A DNA stretch of 64,000 nucleotides from Bacteroidota bacterium (GCA_018267385.1 JAFDYN010000010.1:186001-250000); one strand, 5' to 3'; numbered from the stretch's first letter, positions 24,358 to 33,475 are shown. Notes: generated by a model from the sequence alone, not told the origin. Translations and numbers: made by a program.

Positions 24358-25389
24358 ATGCTTATCGTATTTGGCACATACAGTTTTAATATCAAGAAGT
24401 ACAGCTCGTCAGAACTCGGCATCGAGACAGAGACCGGCGATATACCTGTCCTGCTGCGCCAGCGGGTCTTTCATATCTTCTACATACCAGTGCTACCTAT
24501 AGGCAGGCTCTATGCCATGCGGCTCAGCGATGGCAAACTCTATAACCTGCCCGCCCATCTCCACGCTGTGGTAGATCAGCGCGGGCCGCACCGCACGCCA
24601 TTTTATGCCTTTGCGCTGCCACTGCTGGTCATAGCCGGACTCATCATATCGCAGTGCCTCACCTGGAAGCACCGCTACGACCGCACTCAGCTCTATCAGG
24701 CGGCGCAGCGGGAGCAGGCAGACAGCACCACTGCCCGGCTGGACCACCTCGGCGCGGAGCACTACATTAAGCTCCTGGATATCACTGACCGCTACACCGG
24801 AGGGCATACCTACCTGCATGTACGCGCTGTGCATGGATCTGCCGTGACACTGGAGCGGCTCGATGCCTCACTGCATGACTATAATGACAATAGCCCGTGG
24901 AATATTCGCAGGATGTTCCTCCTGCAGGGGAAGTCGGACACCGTCGTGCTGCCCCTGCAGCAGCTGCGCGAGGCCAATGTCGGCACCTACGAGGATGATG
25001 TGAAGGACTACAAAGTGCCAGACCTGCTGCATGATGGCAAGCGCTACCGGATCAGTGATATCCTCACCATACCTGAAGGGCCTATGCTGGCCACCTATGG
25101 CGAGGACGATACCCGCGATACCATGAGCCCCCTGATGCTGACCAACTACGGTACCCCGCTCACCCTCGTGAGCATCCGCTCTGCAGATCCCTCCGTGCGA
25201 TGGCTGGATGTGCTACCGCTCACGCTGACGATGGATACAGACGATACCTACACCCCGCTCGATATCAATGGCGACCGAAGCAAAGAATACAGCGCCACAC
25301 TGACCTTTGTAGATGAGCAGAAGCGCCGCTATCTCTATGATATCTCATGGAACACCATGAACTGGGAGCTGACGCGAAAAAGCGAATAG
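24358..25389 (+). CDS. Single-TM hypothetical protein
   Basis: 343 residues. The N-terminal 75 residues look cytosolic, one hydrophobic helix lies at about 81-100 (PFYAFALPLLVIAGLIISQC), and a large soluble C-terminal domain follows. That domain is rich in Asp, Thr and Leu and includes KRYRISDILTIPEGPML. No signal peptide or family recognised. It lies on the same strand as the orphan upstream, separated by 171 nt with a repeat element. GC content is typical of the window, unlike that orphan. Confidence 0.65.
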   Translation: MLIVFGTYSFNIKKYSSSELGIETETGDIPVLLRQRVFHIFYIPVLPIGRLYAMRLSDGKLYNLPAHLHAVVDQRGPHRTPFYAFALPLLVIAGLIISQCLTWKHRYDRTQLYQAAQREQADSTTARLDHLGAEHYIKLLDITDRYTGGHTYLHVRAVHGSAVTLERLDASLHDYNDNSPWNIRRMFLLQGKSDTVVLPLQQLREANVGTYEDDVKDYKVPDLLHDGKRYRISDILTIPEGPMLATYGEDDTRDTMSPLMLTNYGTPLTLVSIRSADPSVRWLDVLPLTLTMDTDDTYTPLDINGDRSKEYSATLTFVDEQKRRYLYDISWNTMNWELTRKSE

Positions 25390-25427
25390 CAAGGCAGTAG
25401 ACACTAAACCTCTACCTGCGGGGATCA

Positions 25428-25456
25428 GATGTATAGCGGAACTAAGTTCCTTCAGG
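25428..25456 (+). repeat. Dispersed GGAACTAAG element, copy 3
   Basis: GATGTATAGC then GGAACTAAGTTCC, a perfect 13-bp palindrome, then TTCAGG. It lies between the convergent genes ending at 25389 and 25464. Confidence 0.6.
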
Positions 25457-25463
25457 TTGATGA

Positions 25464-26393
25464 TTAATACTTTCTTAAATAATCTTCCCAGTCATGCGGA
25501 TAGTCCTGCTGCGCGTCTTTCGTGATGTAGGGCGGAATGGGCACAGCGCGGTAGTCAATATGATGCGATTTTAGGAAGTTGACTATCTCCATCTTCTCGC
25601 GATATTCCTTTGAGTCCAAAGGATAATACAAGGAGCGCAGGAATTGTTGGATGTAAACCTTTTGACCGTTTTTTTGATACAGAGAATTGTCTACTATTAA
25701 AAGACTGTAATCCGCCCCGGCTCTAAGGAGATAATTGACCACGTTGAGATTTTCCTGAAAGAGTGCTTCGCGAAGGGCAAAGCTACCTCGATCATTTATG
25801 TGATTGATATTTGCTCCGGCCTCCACCAGCATTTTCACTTTTATAAGTGCTAGATCATCGTTCTTCTCCTTCAGACAGGAGGCGGCTTCGCTCAAGGCTG
25901 TTTTCCGTGTTTGATTGCCCTCTCGCCTCGGACCTGTTTCTTCATCATTAGGATTGCCTTTGTGCTGCAACAGCAGCGCGAGGATCTTCGGATTTTTGCC
26001 GCCCTCCCACAGGCCGCCTGCCGCGTAGATGATAGCAGAGGTACCATCATAAGCATCGTGCAGGTTAGGGTCAAAGCCGCATTTGACCAGCGCCTCGCAG
26101 GATTTAAACTGTCCATTCATCACGGCCAGCATTAGTAGCGTGCTTCCAAACTGCGGTTCCTGATAGTTCACGAGCTGGCGATCACTAGCTATGAGATGAT
26201 TGATGCGATCTGCATCCTCATCCTGGACCGCCTTTGCCAGATCCCATGACGGGCCATCCTGGAAAAGCCTGTAATCATTTCCCAATAAACCATCCTTGTC
26301 TACAGGTATTTCACGATAGAAGCACGAACTCACAAAAAGCCCCATGAGTAGTAATGGGAAAAGTGATAGGTTCTGAATATATCTCCTCATCAT
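25464..26393 (-). CDS. Ankyrin-repeat lipoprotein
   Basis: 309 residues from the ATG at 26391-26393; the longer open frame upstream runs through repeat DNA. The lipoprotein signal ends LFVSSC (lipidated Cys near residue 23). Four or so ankyrin repeats follow: GSTLLMLAVMNGQFKSCEALVKCGFDPN, then GTSAIIYAAGGLWEGG, ALSEAASCLKEKN and GSFALREALFQENLNVVNYLLRAGAD. Likely a periplasm- or outer-membrane-anchored protein-binding module. Its partner is unknown. Confidence 0.85.
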   Translation of the reverse strand: MMRRYIQNLSLFPLLLMGLFVSSCFYREIPVDKDGLLGNDYRLFQDGPSWDLAKAVQDEDADRINHLIASDRQLVNYQEPQFGSTLLMLAVMNGQFKSCEALVKCGFDPNLHDAYDGTSAIIYAAGGLWEGGKNPKILALLLQHKGNPNDEETGPRREGNQTRKTALSEAASCLKEKNDDLALIKVKMLVEAGANINHINDRGSFALREALFQENLNVVNYLLRAGADYSLLIVDNSLYQKNGQKVYIQQFLRSLYYPLDSKEYREKMEIVNFLKSHHIDYRAVPIPPYITKDAQQDYPHDWEDYLRKY

Positions 26394-26407
26394 ATCACTG
26401 TATTTAG

Positions 26408-26449
26408 CCCTCTCCTTTGGAGAGTCCCGAGGCATCGGGAGGGAGAGGT
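26408..26449. repeat. Dispersed palindromic repeat A, copy 1
   Basis: CCCTCTCCTTTGGAGAG followed by TCCCGA-GGCA-TCGGGA and GGGAGAGGT. Related copies lie at 33969, twice at 52057, and as a half at 46173. Confidence 0.75.
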
Positions 26450-26466
26450 GGCTGTTAGAATTTAAG

Positions 26467-26496
26467 CCTTCCCCTTGGGGGAAGGTTTGGATGGGG
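26467..26496. repeat. Palindromic repeat B
   Basis: CCTTCCCCTTGGGGGAAGG followed by TTTGGATGGGG: a near-perfect hairpin 18 nt from repeat A, probably another REP-like element. Only one copy seen here. Confidence 0.55.
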
Positions 26497-26506
26497 CCGC
26501 GAGCTA

Positions 26507-27361
26507 TTAATACCGCACCACCTTCTCCGCCTTCCATTTCAGAAAGTCTACCAGCGTTGTATTGACGATGTTGTACTTCTCCTTGATGCAGTAGTGCGTG
26601 CCGGCGGGGATGATACTCATGTAGCCGTTAGGCAGGTTCGTGTAGATATAGTTCAGGTGCTCCATTTTGATGAAGTCATGATCGCCGGCCATGATGAGGG
26701 TGGGGCACTGGATGCGGGTGAGGTCATCCAGCGTATAGTGCGGCTGGGTCAGGAGGAGCTTCTGCATTCTTTTGGCCAGTAGTGGCAGCAGCTTCACGTT
26801 GGGGTTCTCTTTAAACTTCACTTGAAGGTAGAAGGCCATCTTGTCGTAATCCCAGGAGCGGACCTTCTCCAGTACTGCATTGTACACCGCATTGGTATCA
26901 GGAGAGATGTTAGTACCGATAGCGATCAATTTATTTACCTTACCCGGTGCTTTTATAGCCATCTGCATGCCTATGATGCCCCCATCGCCAAAGCCCACTA
27001 TATCCACGCTATCCAGATGCAGTTTATCAGTAAATGCCAGCATATCATTTGCAAAAAGCTCATAGCTCAGCTCACGGTCTGTGAAGGTAGACTCCCCGTG
27101 ACCGCGGCTATCTACGGCTATGACTTTAAACTCTTTGGCGAGTGCCGGTATCTGGCGCTCCCATTCCCTCCAGTACTCCATGGCACCGTGCAGCAGCAGC
27201 ACGGGAGTCCCCTTGCCCCAGACACGGTAGCGCAGGGTCACGTCGTCTATTTTCATGTATTGATTGCGGGCGGTATCGAGCATCACAGCCTGGGCACAGG
27301 CACCGGAGATAAAGACAAACAGGACCGAGAGACAGAGGGTAATCTTTTTTAACATCCACAT
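26507..27361 (-). CDS. Secreted alpha/beta hydrolase-fold protein, nucleophile Ser replaced by Gly
   Basis: 284 residues. Signal peptide about 1-24 (LCLSVLFVFISGACAQ). Canonical alpha/beta hydrolase order: oxyanion motif LLLHGAMEYW, strand VIAVDSRGHGES, the elbow VDIVGFGDGGIIG, a late Asp in LIMAGDHDF and His in PAGTHYCI. The elbow normally reads GFSDGG; here Gly125 (codon GGC, nt 26987-26989) holds the nucleophile position. AGC to GGC is one base change. Either a non-catalytic homologue or a recent loss. The remaining Asp and His are kept, which argues for recency or a retained binding site. Confidence 0.85.
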   Translation of the reverse strand: MWMLKKITLCLSVLFVFISGACAQAVMLDTARNQYMKIDDVTLRYRVWGKGTPVLLLHGAMEYWREWERQIPALAKEFKVIAVDSRGHGESTFTDRELSYELFANDMLAFTDKLHLDSVDIVGFGDGGIIGMQMAIKAPGKVNKLIAIGTNISPDTNAVYNAVLEKVRSWDYDKMAFYLQVKFKENPNVKLLPLLAKRMQKLLLTQPHYTLDDLTRIQCPTLIMAGDHDFIKMEHLNYIYTNLPNGYMSIIPAGTHYCIKEKYNIVNTTLVDFLKWKAEKVVRY

Positions 27362-27524
27362 AATTTGCCCCTAATATACGCCATCCCTGCCGGATACCCG
27401 CTGCAAATCAGCCACTCGCAGGCTGGTCTCTGCAAACGCGCCATATGCCATTCCGCCATATTTCGTGGCTTTTTCCTTTTTATGCGTTATTCCCGTATGT
27501 TTAAACCCTCAAATTAAAATATCC

Positions 27525-30428
27525 ATGAAAGTAAAGCTGGGCCTCTTCGTCGCCCTCCTGGTAGTATTATCATCCTGCCATCGCGACAAGCCTCTCTCCG
27601 GCGCCTCTGCCGGCTCGGACAATTATTTCCCTGTAAAGGAATACACCCTGAAAAATGGTCTTAAGGTCTTCCTGTCTGTCAATAAGAATGCACCACGCAT
27701 CCAGACTGCTATCACGGTCAAGGCAGGCTCTAAGTATGACCCGGCACAGACCACCGGCCTCGCCCACTACCTGGAGCATATGCTCTTCAAGGGTACGAAG
27801 GACTTTGGCACGGTAGACTATGCTAAGGAGAAGCCATACCTCGATGCGATCTCTGACCTCTTTGAGCAGCGAATGAATGAGAAGGATGAGAAGAAGAAGA
27901 AGGAGATCTATATCCGCATCGACTCGCTCAGCTACGAGGCTTCTAAATATGCCATACCAAATGAGTATGACAAGATGGTAGCGGCGCTCGGCGCCAAGGG
28001 TACGAATGCCTTTACCGATCGTGACCTGACCTGCTATATAAACGATATCCCGTCAAATGGTCTGGAGAAGTGGCTGGCTATAGAAAGTAACAGGTTTCAG
28101 GACCTGGAGCTGCGTATCTTCCACACAGAGCTGGAGGCAGTGTATGAGGAGTTTAACCGCAATACGGCAGAGGATGGTGAGTGGTCATCTCAGGCGGTAG
28201 ACTCCCTGCTCATGCCAAACCACCCGTATGGCAGCCAGACTACCATCGGCCTCAGTGAGCACCTCAAGAATCCGAGCATGGTCAATATCCACAAATACTT
28301 TGACAAGTACTATGTGCCGAGCAACTGCGCCATCGTGATGAGCGGTGACCTCGATCCGGATAAGACCATCGCACTGATCGAGAAATACTTTGGCGGCTGG
28401 AAGGATAAGGCCGTAGAGCCATTTGTGAAGGCGCCGCCTGTACCTATCACGCACGCCATGTATACTGAGAAGCGCGGCCAGCAGCCGGAGCATGTATTTA
28501 TAGGGTACCGCTTCGGTGGGGCAGATAGCAAGGACTACCTCTATGTAAAGCTGGTAGATGCGATCCTGGCCAATGGCAAAGGCTCCGGCCTCATGGACCT
28601 CAACCTCAAACTCAAGCAGAAAGTGCTGGAGGCAGTGAGCACCTACTCAGATAATAAGGACTACACGATCCACAAGCTCTACGGCGAGCCGAAAGAGGGC
28701 CAGAAACTGGAGGAAGTAAAGGACCTTCTGCTCACGCAGATCGACTCTGTGAAGCAAGGCAAATTTGCTGACTGGCTGCTGCCTGCTATCATAGATAATA
28801 TGAAGCTGGATATGATGAAGCAGGCCGAAACCAATCAGGGCCGCGTGTTTGATGTGGTGTTTGCCTTTGTGAAAGACATACCACTGGAGAAGCGCCGCCA
28901 GGAGATCAATGAGCTCTCAAAGATCACCAAGGCTGATATCGTCAAGTTTGCCAATGAGCACTATGGTGACAACTATGCAGTGTGCTACAAGAGGATGGGC
29001 CAGCCTAGCCTCTTCAAGGTAGAGAAGCCGCACATCACTCCGGTAGTGCTCAATAAGGACTCTGTGTCAAAATTCCGCAAGGATGTAGCTGATATGCCTT
29101 TCTCCAAACTGGAGCCTAAGTTCGCTGACTTCAGCAAGGATATCCAGCACAGCCACATGGCCAAGCCAGTGGTAGTAGACTATATACACAATGATCTCAA
29201 TAAGACTTTTGAGCTGCACTATATCTACGATATGGGTACGGACAATGACAAGAAGCTCGGTCTCGCTTTTGACTTCCTGCCATATCTCGGTACGGATAAG
29301 TATGATGCTGCACAGCTCAAGCAGGAATTTTACAAGCTCGGCCTCCGCTTTAGTGTCAACTCATCCCGCGACCAGGTCTATGTGACCCTGAGCGGCCTGG
29401 AGGAGAACCTAGACGCAGGTATCAAGCTATTCGAATACATGCTGGCCAGTGTGAAGCCGGATCAGCAGGTATACGATGCCTTTGCGCAGGATGTGATCAA
29501 GAAGCGTGCAGATGCCAAACTGGACAAGGATAACATCCTATTCCGTGCGCTCACCGCCTATGGCAAATACGGTGCAAAAAATCCTTTCAACGATGTGCTG
29601 ACCAATGATGAGGTGAAAGCTGTAAAGGCTGATGAGCTGGTTGGTATCATCAAGTCCCTGCATGGCTACAAGCACAAGATATTCTACTACGGTGCCAAAG
29701 ACCTGAACGATGTAGTGGCTACGCTGGATAAACTGCACGAGGTGCCTGCTACGCTGAATGACTATCCGCCGGCCCGCACATATGCGGAGGTGCCTACAGA
29801 GACACAGGTATACTATACCACCTATCCTATGAAGCAGGCAGAGATGATCATGTTCTCATGGGATGGCACCTATGATAAGTCACTCGTGCCTGATCTCGCT
29901 ATGTTCAATGAGTACTACGGCGGCAATATGAGCTCGGTCCTCTTCCAGGAGATACGTGAGAAGCAGGCGCTGGCCTACTCGGTGTATGGTACTTACGGCT
30001 CACCGGTGAAAAAAGATGAGAAGTTCTACGTCATGGCCTATGTAGGCACCCAGGCAGACAAGATGAATACTGCAGCTACAGAAGTATCTAAGCTGCTGAA
30101 TGACCTGCCTGAGAGCCAGAAGAATTTTGACCTCTCGCGTGATGCGGTGATCAAAGGCATAGAGACAGACTGGATCACCCGTGCTGATATCTACTGGGCC
30201 TGGCAGCGCGCGCAAAAGCGCGGCCTGGACTATGACATCCGCAAGGACATCTACGAGCACGCTCAGAAGATGCAGCTCAGCGAGGTGCACAAATTCTTTG
30301 ACGACCACGTGAAGGGTAAGAAGTATGTCTACCTCGTGCTCGGTGGCAAGGGCGACCTGGATATGGCTGCCATGAAGCGCCTAGGCCCTGTGAAGGAGCT
30401 GACACTGCAGGAACTCTACGGCTATTAA
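27525..30428 (+). CDS. M16-family zinc metallopeptidase lipoprotein
   Basis: 967 residues from the ATG at 27525, where a lipoprotein signal begins (lipobox LSSC, Cys18). The first M16 half has the inverted zinc motif HYLEH (His81, Glu84, His85), with a distal glutamate region ELEAVYEEF. A second inactive M16 half fills the C-terminal part (EIREKQALAYSVYGTYGS). Pitrilysin/insulinase-like enzymes degrade peptides; the lipid anchor places this one in the periplasm or outer membrane. Well separated from neighbours and closed by a strong terminator. Confidence 0.93.
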   Translation: MKVKLGLFVALLVVLSSCHRDKPLSGASAGSDNYFPVKEYTLKNGLKVFLSVNKNAPRIQTAITVKAGSKYDPAQTTGLAHYLEHMLFKGTKDFGTVDYAKEKPYLDAISDLFEQRMNEKDEKKKKEIYIRIDSLSYEASKYAIPNEYDKMVAALGAKGTNAFTDRDLTCYINDIPSNGLEKWLAIESNRFQDLELRIFHTELEAVYEEFNRNTAEDGEWSSQAVDSLLMPNHPYGSQTTIGLSEHLKNPSMVNIHKYFDKYYVPSNCAIVMSGDLDPDKTIALIEKYFGGWKDKAVEPFVKAPPVPITHAMYTEKRGQQPEHVFIGYRFGGADSKDYLYVKLVDAILANGKGSGLMDLNLKLKQKVLEAVSTYSDNKDYTIHKLYGEPKEGQKLEEVKDLLLTQIDSVKQGKFADWLLPAIIDNMKLDMMKQAETNQGRVFDVVFAFVKDIPLEKRRQEINELSKITKADIVKFANEHYGDNYAVCYKRMGQPSLFKVEKPHITPVVLNKDSVSKFRKDVADMPFSKLEPKFADFSKDIQHSHMAKPVVVDYIHNDLNKTFELHYIYDMGTDNDKKLGLAFDFLPYLGTDKYDAAQLKQEFYKLGLRFSVNSSRDQVYVTLSGLEENLDAGIKLFEYMLASVKPDQQVYDAFAQDVIKKRADAKLDKDNILFRALTAYGKYGAKNPFNDVLTNDEVKAVKADELVGIIKSLHGYKHKIFYYGAKDLNDVVATLDKLHEVPATLNDYPPARTYAEVPTETQVYYTTYPMKQAEMIMFSWDGTYDKSLVPDLAMFNEYYGGNMSSVLFQEIREKQALAYSVYGTYGSPVKKDEKFYVMAYVGTQADKMNTAATEVSKLLNDLPESQKNFDLSRDAVIKGIETDWITRADIYWAWQRAQKRGLDYDIRKDIYEHAQKMQLSEVHKFFDDHVKGKKYVYLVLGGKGDLDMAAMKRLGPVKELTLQELYGY

Positions 30429-30455
30429 TTTTTTATAGTTTTCGGTTTAAATAAG

Positions 30456-30488
30456 AAAGCGCCCGTCATTCGGGCGCTTTTTGTTTTA
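30456..30488 (+). terminator. Intrinsic terminator of the M16 gene
   Basis: AAAGCGCCCG pairs with CGGGCGCTTT around a short loop and is followed by TTGTTTT. Confidence 0.92.
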
Positions 30489-30688
30489 TGCAAGGTTCAT
30501 TTGCGAGGAAAATTCATCTGATAAAAAATAGACATGATATTTTTCCGAAGCAATCTTCAACGTTGAAAGGCTGTTTAATGTATCCGCGGATGGAATGCTA
30601 TGCCCTCATTTCTTTTTCTACCTTTACAAAGATCACTTAATAAGCGGATCAAGAACCTTTCAGGCATGATATCTGCGATAAAGTCAAA

Positions 30689-31297
30689 GTGAAAGTGGCA
30701 GAAGAAAAGAAAAATACATTAGACCCCGACCACTGGATAGAGCGCTATGCCGACTATCTGTACAGCTATGCCTATGCGCGCCTGCGCAAGGAGGAAGTAG
30801 CGCAGGACCTCGTGCAGGACACGTTTTTCTCGGCACTGAGGGCCAAGGACACCTTCCTGCAAAATGCCTCTGAGAAGACCTGGCTGGTGTCCATTCTAAA
30901 GCGGAAGATCATAGACCACTATCGGAAAAAATCTACCCAGAATGAGCTAAACATACTGGATAAACCAGTAGAGGGAGAGGACGGCTCTATCGGTTACTTT
31001 TTTGAAAATCAGGCATCCACACCGGGCCACTGGACCTCATCTGCCAGCCCCAATCAGTGGGGCCGCACCTTTGAGACATCGGTAGAGAGTGATGAGTTCA
31101 ATGACATACTACGCACCTGCCTCACCAAGCTACCTGAGAAGACAGCCGCCGCCTTTGTGATGAAAAACATGGAAGGCCTCGAAACGGAAGAGATCTGTAA
31201 GGAACTAAACATCACTCAGTCTAACTACTGGGTCATGATGCACAGGGCCAAGCTGGCGCTGCGCGACTGTATGGAGAAAAATTGGTTCAACAAATAA
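30689..31297 (+). CDS. ECF-type RNA polymerase sigma factor
   Basis: 202 residues from a GTG start at 30689. Region 2 reads YAYARLRKEEVAQDLVQDTFF and KTWLVSILKRKIIDHYRKK. Region 4 reads LPEKTAAAFVMKNMEGLETE and ICKELNITQSNYWVMMHRAK. A long insert between the regions (STPGHWTSSASPNQWGRTF) is typical of a Bacteroidota ECF subgroup. The next gene starts 9 nt later and looks like its anti-sigma factor. Signal and target genes are not evident. Confidence 0.9.
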   Translation: MKVAEEKKNTLDPDHWIERYADYLYSYAYARLRKEEVAQDLVQDTFFSALRAKDTFLQNASEKTWLVSILKRKIIDHYRKKSTQNELNILDKPVEGEDGSIGYFFENQASTPGHWTSSASPNQWGRTFETSVESDEFNDILRTCLTKLPEKTAAAFVMKNMEGLETEEICKELNITQSNYWVMMHRAKLALRDCMEKNWFNK

Positions 31298-31306
31298 ATA
31301 AGGCGG

Positions 31307-31585
31307 ATGGGTCTGAAGAATACACTGTTTATGAATTGTGCAGAGGCTACAGCGGTGGTGGAGAAAAAGCGCGATGGCAAGCTGAGCCTGGCTGAGCGCT
31401 TCGGAGTCTGGCTCCACCTGGTTTATTGCAAGCTATGTAAGGCTTTCTTTGACCAGTCTGCCATACTGGACCGCAGCTACCATCATCTGGCCGAGCGCGT
31501 CAATGACGGCCAGCAATCCTATACACTCGATCCCTCCCGCAAGGAACAAATGAAAAATGCGCTACAGGAGGAAATGCAGAAGTAA
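31307..31585 (+). CDS. Putative zinc-finger anti-sigma factor
   Basis: 92 residues with no membrane helix. Cys10 in MNCAEATAVVEKK and, about 30 residues later, HLVYCKLCKAFFDQS form the Cys/His-Cys-Cys pattern of ZAS-type anti-sigma domains. It lies 9 nt after the ECF sigma gene, so the pair is co-transcribed. A soluble ZAS protein may respond to redox or metals; this is inference. Confidence 0.7.
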   Translation: MGLKNTLFMNCAEATAVVEKKRDGKLSLAERFGVWLHLVYCKLCKAFFDQSAILDRSYHHLAERVNDGQQSYTLDPSRKEQMKNALQEEMQK

Positions 31586-31647
31586 ACGATATTGTAAAGA
31601 AACTAGTGCTGATGCCATCGCTTCATGTGATGGCATTTTTGTTTGTG

Positions 31648-32592
31648 CTATACGCCCTCATGCTGGTGGCAGACTTTCTCATCGCAGGCCTGGCCTACGC
31701 GCTCTGTCTCCAGCGTAGCATGATGGATGCTGATATGCTCCAGCTGATGCCGGATATCGTGCTTGATCCGGGCCTCAGCCTCAGGTGTCACCTGCTCTTC
31801 CAGTACGATGTGAGCCGTGAGCGCATTCAGCGTAGTGCTGATAGCCCATATATGTACGTGGTGCACCTCAGATACGCCATTCATACGGCGGATCATGTGC
31901 TTCACCTCCTCTACGCGTATCGTGTCAGGCACGCCGTCCAGTGAGAGGCGCAGGCTGTCTTTCAGCAGGCTCCAGGTGCTGAAGAGGATCACCACCGCCA
32001 CGCCTATACTAAGGATCGTATCTACTATGTACCACTGCGTGAAGTAAATGATCACACCGCCTATCACCAGTGCCAGTGAGACGAGTGCATCTGCTGCCAT
32101 ATGGAGGTAGGCGCTTTTCACATTCAGGTCTTTGTCCTTGTCCGCCATGAAGAGCAGCGCTGTGCCGCCATTGATCAGGATACCGATACCGGCTATCACA
32201 GAGATGGTCACACCCGGCAGTGGCTCGGGGTGTATGAGGCGCTGCACCGCCTCGTAGCAGATAGCGCCGATAGCTACCAGCAGCACGATGCTATTGAAAA
32301 GTGCCACGAGTATGGAGGTCTTGCGGTAGCCGTAGGTGTATTGGTCTGATGCCTGTACCTTGGCCAGGCGGAATGCCAGGAGCGCCAGCGCCAGTGTAGC
32401 TACATCAGCCAGGTTGTGGCCCGCATCACTGAGCAGGGAGAGTGAGTGTATGTACAGGCCGGCTACAGCCTCTGCGATCACAAAGGCGATATTCAACACA
32501 ATACCGATCACAAAGGCGCGGCTCACATGCTTGAGCTCTACCACATGGTGGTGGTCATGGTGGTCGTGACTATGTGAGTGGTCGTGTGACAT
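31648..32592 (-). CDS. Cation diffusion facilitator (zinc/cobalt/cadmium exporter)
   Basis: 314 residues. A His-rich N-terminus (MSHDHSHSHDHHDHHH) binds metal. Six membrane helices follow with the CDF metal-site motifs SLLSDAGHNLADV in TM2 and HMAADALVSLALV in TM5. The cytosolic C-terminal domain has VHHVHIWAIS. CzcD-like proton antiporter exporting Zn2+ and similar ions. Its ATG overlaps the bshB1 stop by one base (TGATG), so translation is coupled. Confidence 0.93.
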   Translation of the reverse strand: MSHDHSHSHDHHDHHHVVELKHVSRAFVIGIVLNIAFVIAEAVAGLYIHSLSLLSDAGHNLADVATLALALLAFRLAKVQASDQYTYGYRKTSILVALFNSIVLLVAIGAICYEAVQRLIHPEPLPGVTISVIAGIGILINGGTALLFMADKDKDLNVKSAYLHMAADALVSLALVIGGVIIYFTQWYIVDTILSIGVAVVILFSTWSLLKDSLRLSLDGVPDTIRVEEVKHMIRRMNGVSEVHHVHIWAISTTLNALTAHIVLEEQVTPEAEARIKHDIRHQLEHISIHHATLETERVGQACDEKVCHQHEGV

Positions 32593-33308
32593 CAGAATAT
32601 ATCATTGAGGTCTCGCACGCCTATATGGCGCTTCATGGTGAATCCTTCTGCAAATTTCACACCAAGCGGCACGCCGAAATGTACTGCCCTGCTCCGCACA
32701 AAATCCAGGAACTCCTGAGAGGAAATAAAGGTCGATGCTTCCTTAGACTCAGGATTGTAAAACTGGGACTTGTATGCCATGATAGCCTGCAGCTTTTGAT
32801 CGAAGTAAGGGGTAATGTCTACAGCAAAGGATGGCGTGATATCGAGTGACTGTATGTAGTGGTACACTGCTTTGGGGCGCCAGGCAGCCTGCGTAGCGCC
32901 ATTCAGTTCGGTTTCTACTTTGGGCAGACCGGACAGGAAGCAGGCATCCTCTACCAGTTGCGCTGCACGCGCATGGTCCGGATGACGGTCATGTATAGCA
33001 TTGGCCAGGATGATATCAGGCTGGTATTGCCGGATATACTTTATCAGCGAGAGCTGGTGTGCTCTGTCATTCTGAAAAAAGCCATCTGCGAAGCCTGCAT
33101 TCTCACGTATCTCTATGCCCAGCACCCGCGCCGCATCTGCCGCCTCCTGCAGGCGTATCTCTCCGGTACCACGCGTACCCAGTTCACCATGGGTGAGGTC
33201 CAGCAGGCCTACTTTTGACCCGCGCGCTATCTGTGCCAACAGTGTACCCGCACAGCTCAGCTCTACATCATCAGGGTGCGCACCTATAGCCAGGATGTCC
33301 AGTTTCAT
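32592..33308 (-). CDS. bshB1: Bacillithiol biosynthesis deacetylase BshB1
   Basis: 238 residues from the ATG at 33306-33308 (an in-frame ATG three codons upstream is possible). Zinc deacetylase of the LmbE/PIG-L family removing acetate from GlcNAc-malate. Motifs: AIGAHPDDVELSCAGTL with the AHPDD metal site, DLTHGELGTRGT, and NAIHDRHPDHARAAQL with further ligands. BshB1 identity is supported by DLTHGELGTRG and the late FGVPLGVKFAEGF. The CDF exporter is coupled directly downstream. Confidence 0.92.
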   Translation of the reverse strand: MKLDILAIGAHPDDVELSCAGTLLAQIARGSKVGLLDLTHGELGTRGTGEIRLQEAADAARVLGIEIRENAGFADGFFQNDRAHQLSLIKYIRQYQPDIILANAIHDRHPDHARAAQLVEDACFLSGLPKVETELNGATQAAWRPKAVYHYIQSLDITPSFAVDITPYFDQKLQAIMAYKSQFYNPESKEASTFISSQEFLDFVRSRAVHFGVPLGVKFAEGFTMKRHIGVRDLNDIF

Positions 33309-33361
33309 TACTCTCATTTATTTCGCCCGAAGATAGGGAAAAGAGGTGAGGACGGTTTACT

Positions 33362-33392
33362 ACACAGAGGACACGGAGGGAATACACAGAGG
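33362..33392. repeat. ACACAGAGG-type dispersed repeat
   Basis: ACACAGAGGACACGGAGGG then AATACACAGAGG, an internally repeated unit of a kind found between genes in many bacteria. One copy in this window. Confidence 0.5.
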
Positions 33393-33440
33393 TAAGAGCT
33401 AAGCGAGACTCTTTTTCTTAATGATCGTTGTAATGTTTAG

Positions 33441-33467
33441 TTTTTGCGTTTTCGCGCTTTTGCGGTC
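33441..33467 (-). repeat. Repeat G, copy 1
   Basis: On the minus strand GACCGCAAAAGCG then CGAAAACGCAAAAA. A second, longer copy with the same start is at 51534. Confidence 0.55.
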
Positions 33468-33475
33468 ATCTAAAC

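Noticed and set aside
26394-26537. N-terminal extension of the ankyrin protein
   Set aside because: The added residues are coded by repeats A and B and precede a clear lipoprotein signal; the ATG at 26391-26393 is preferred.
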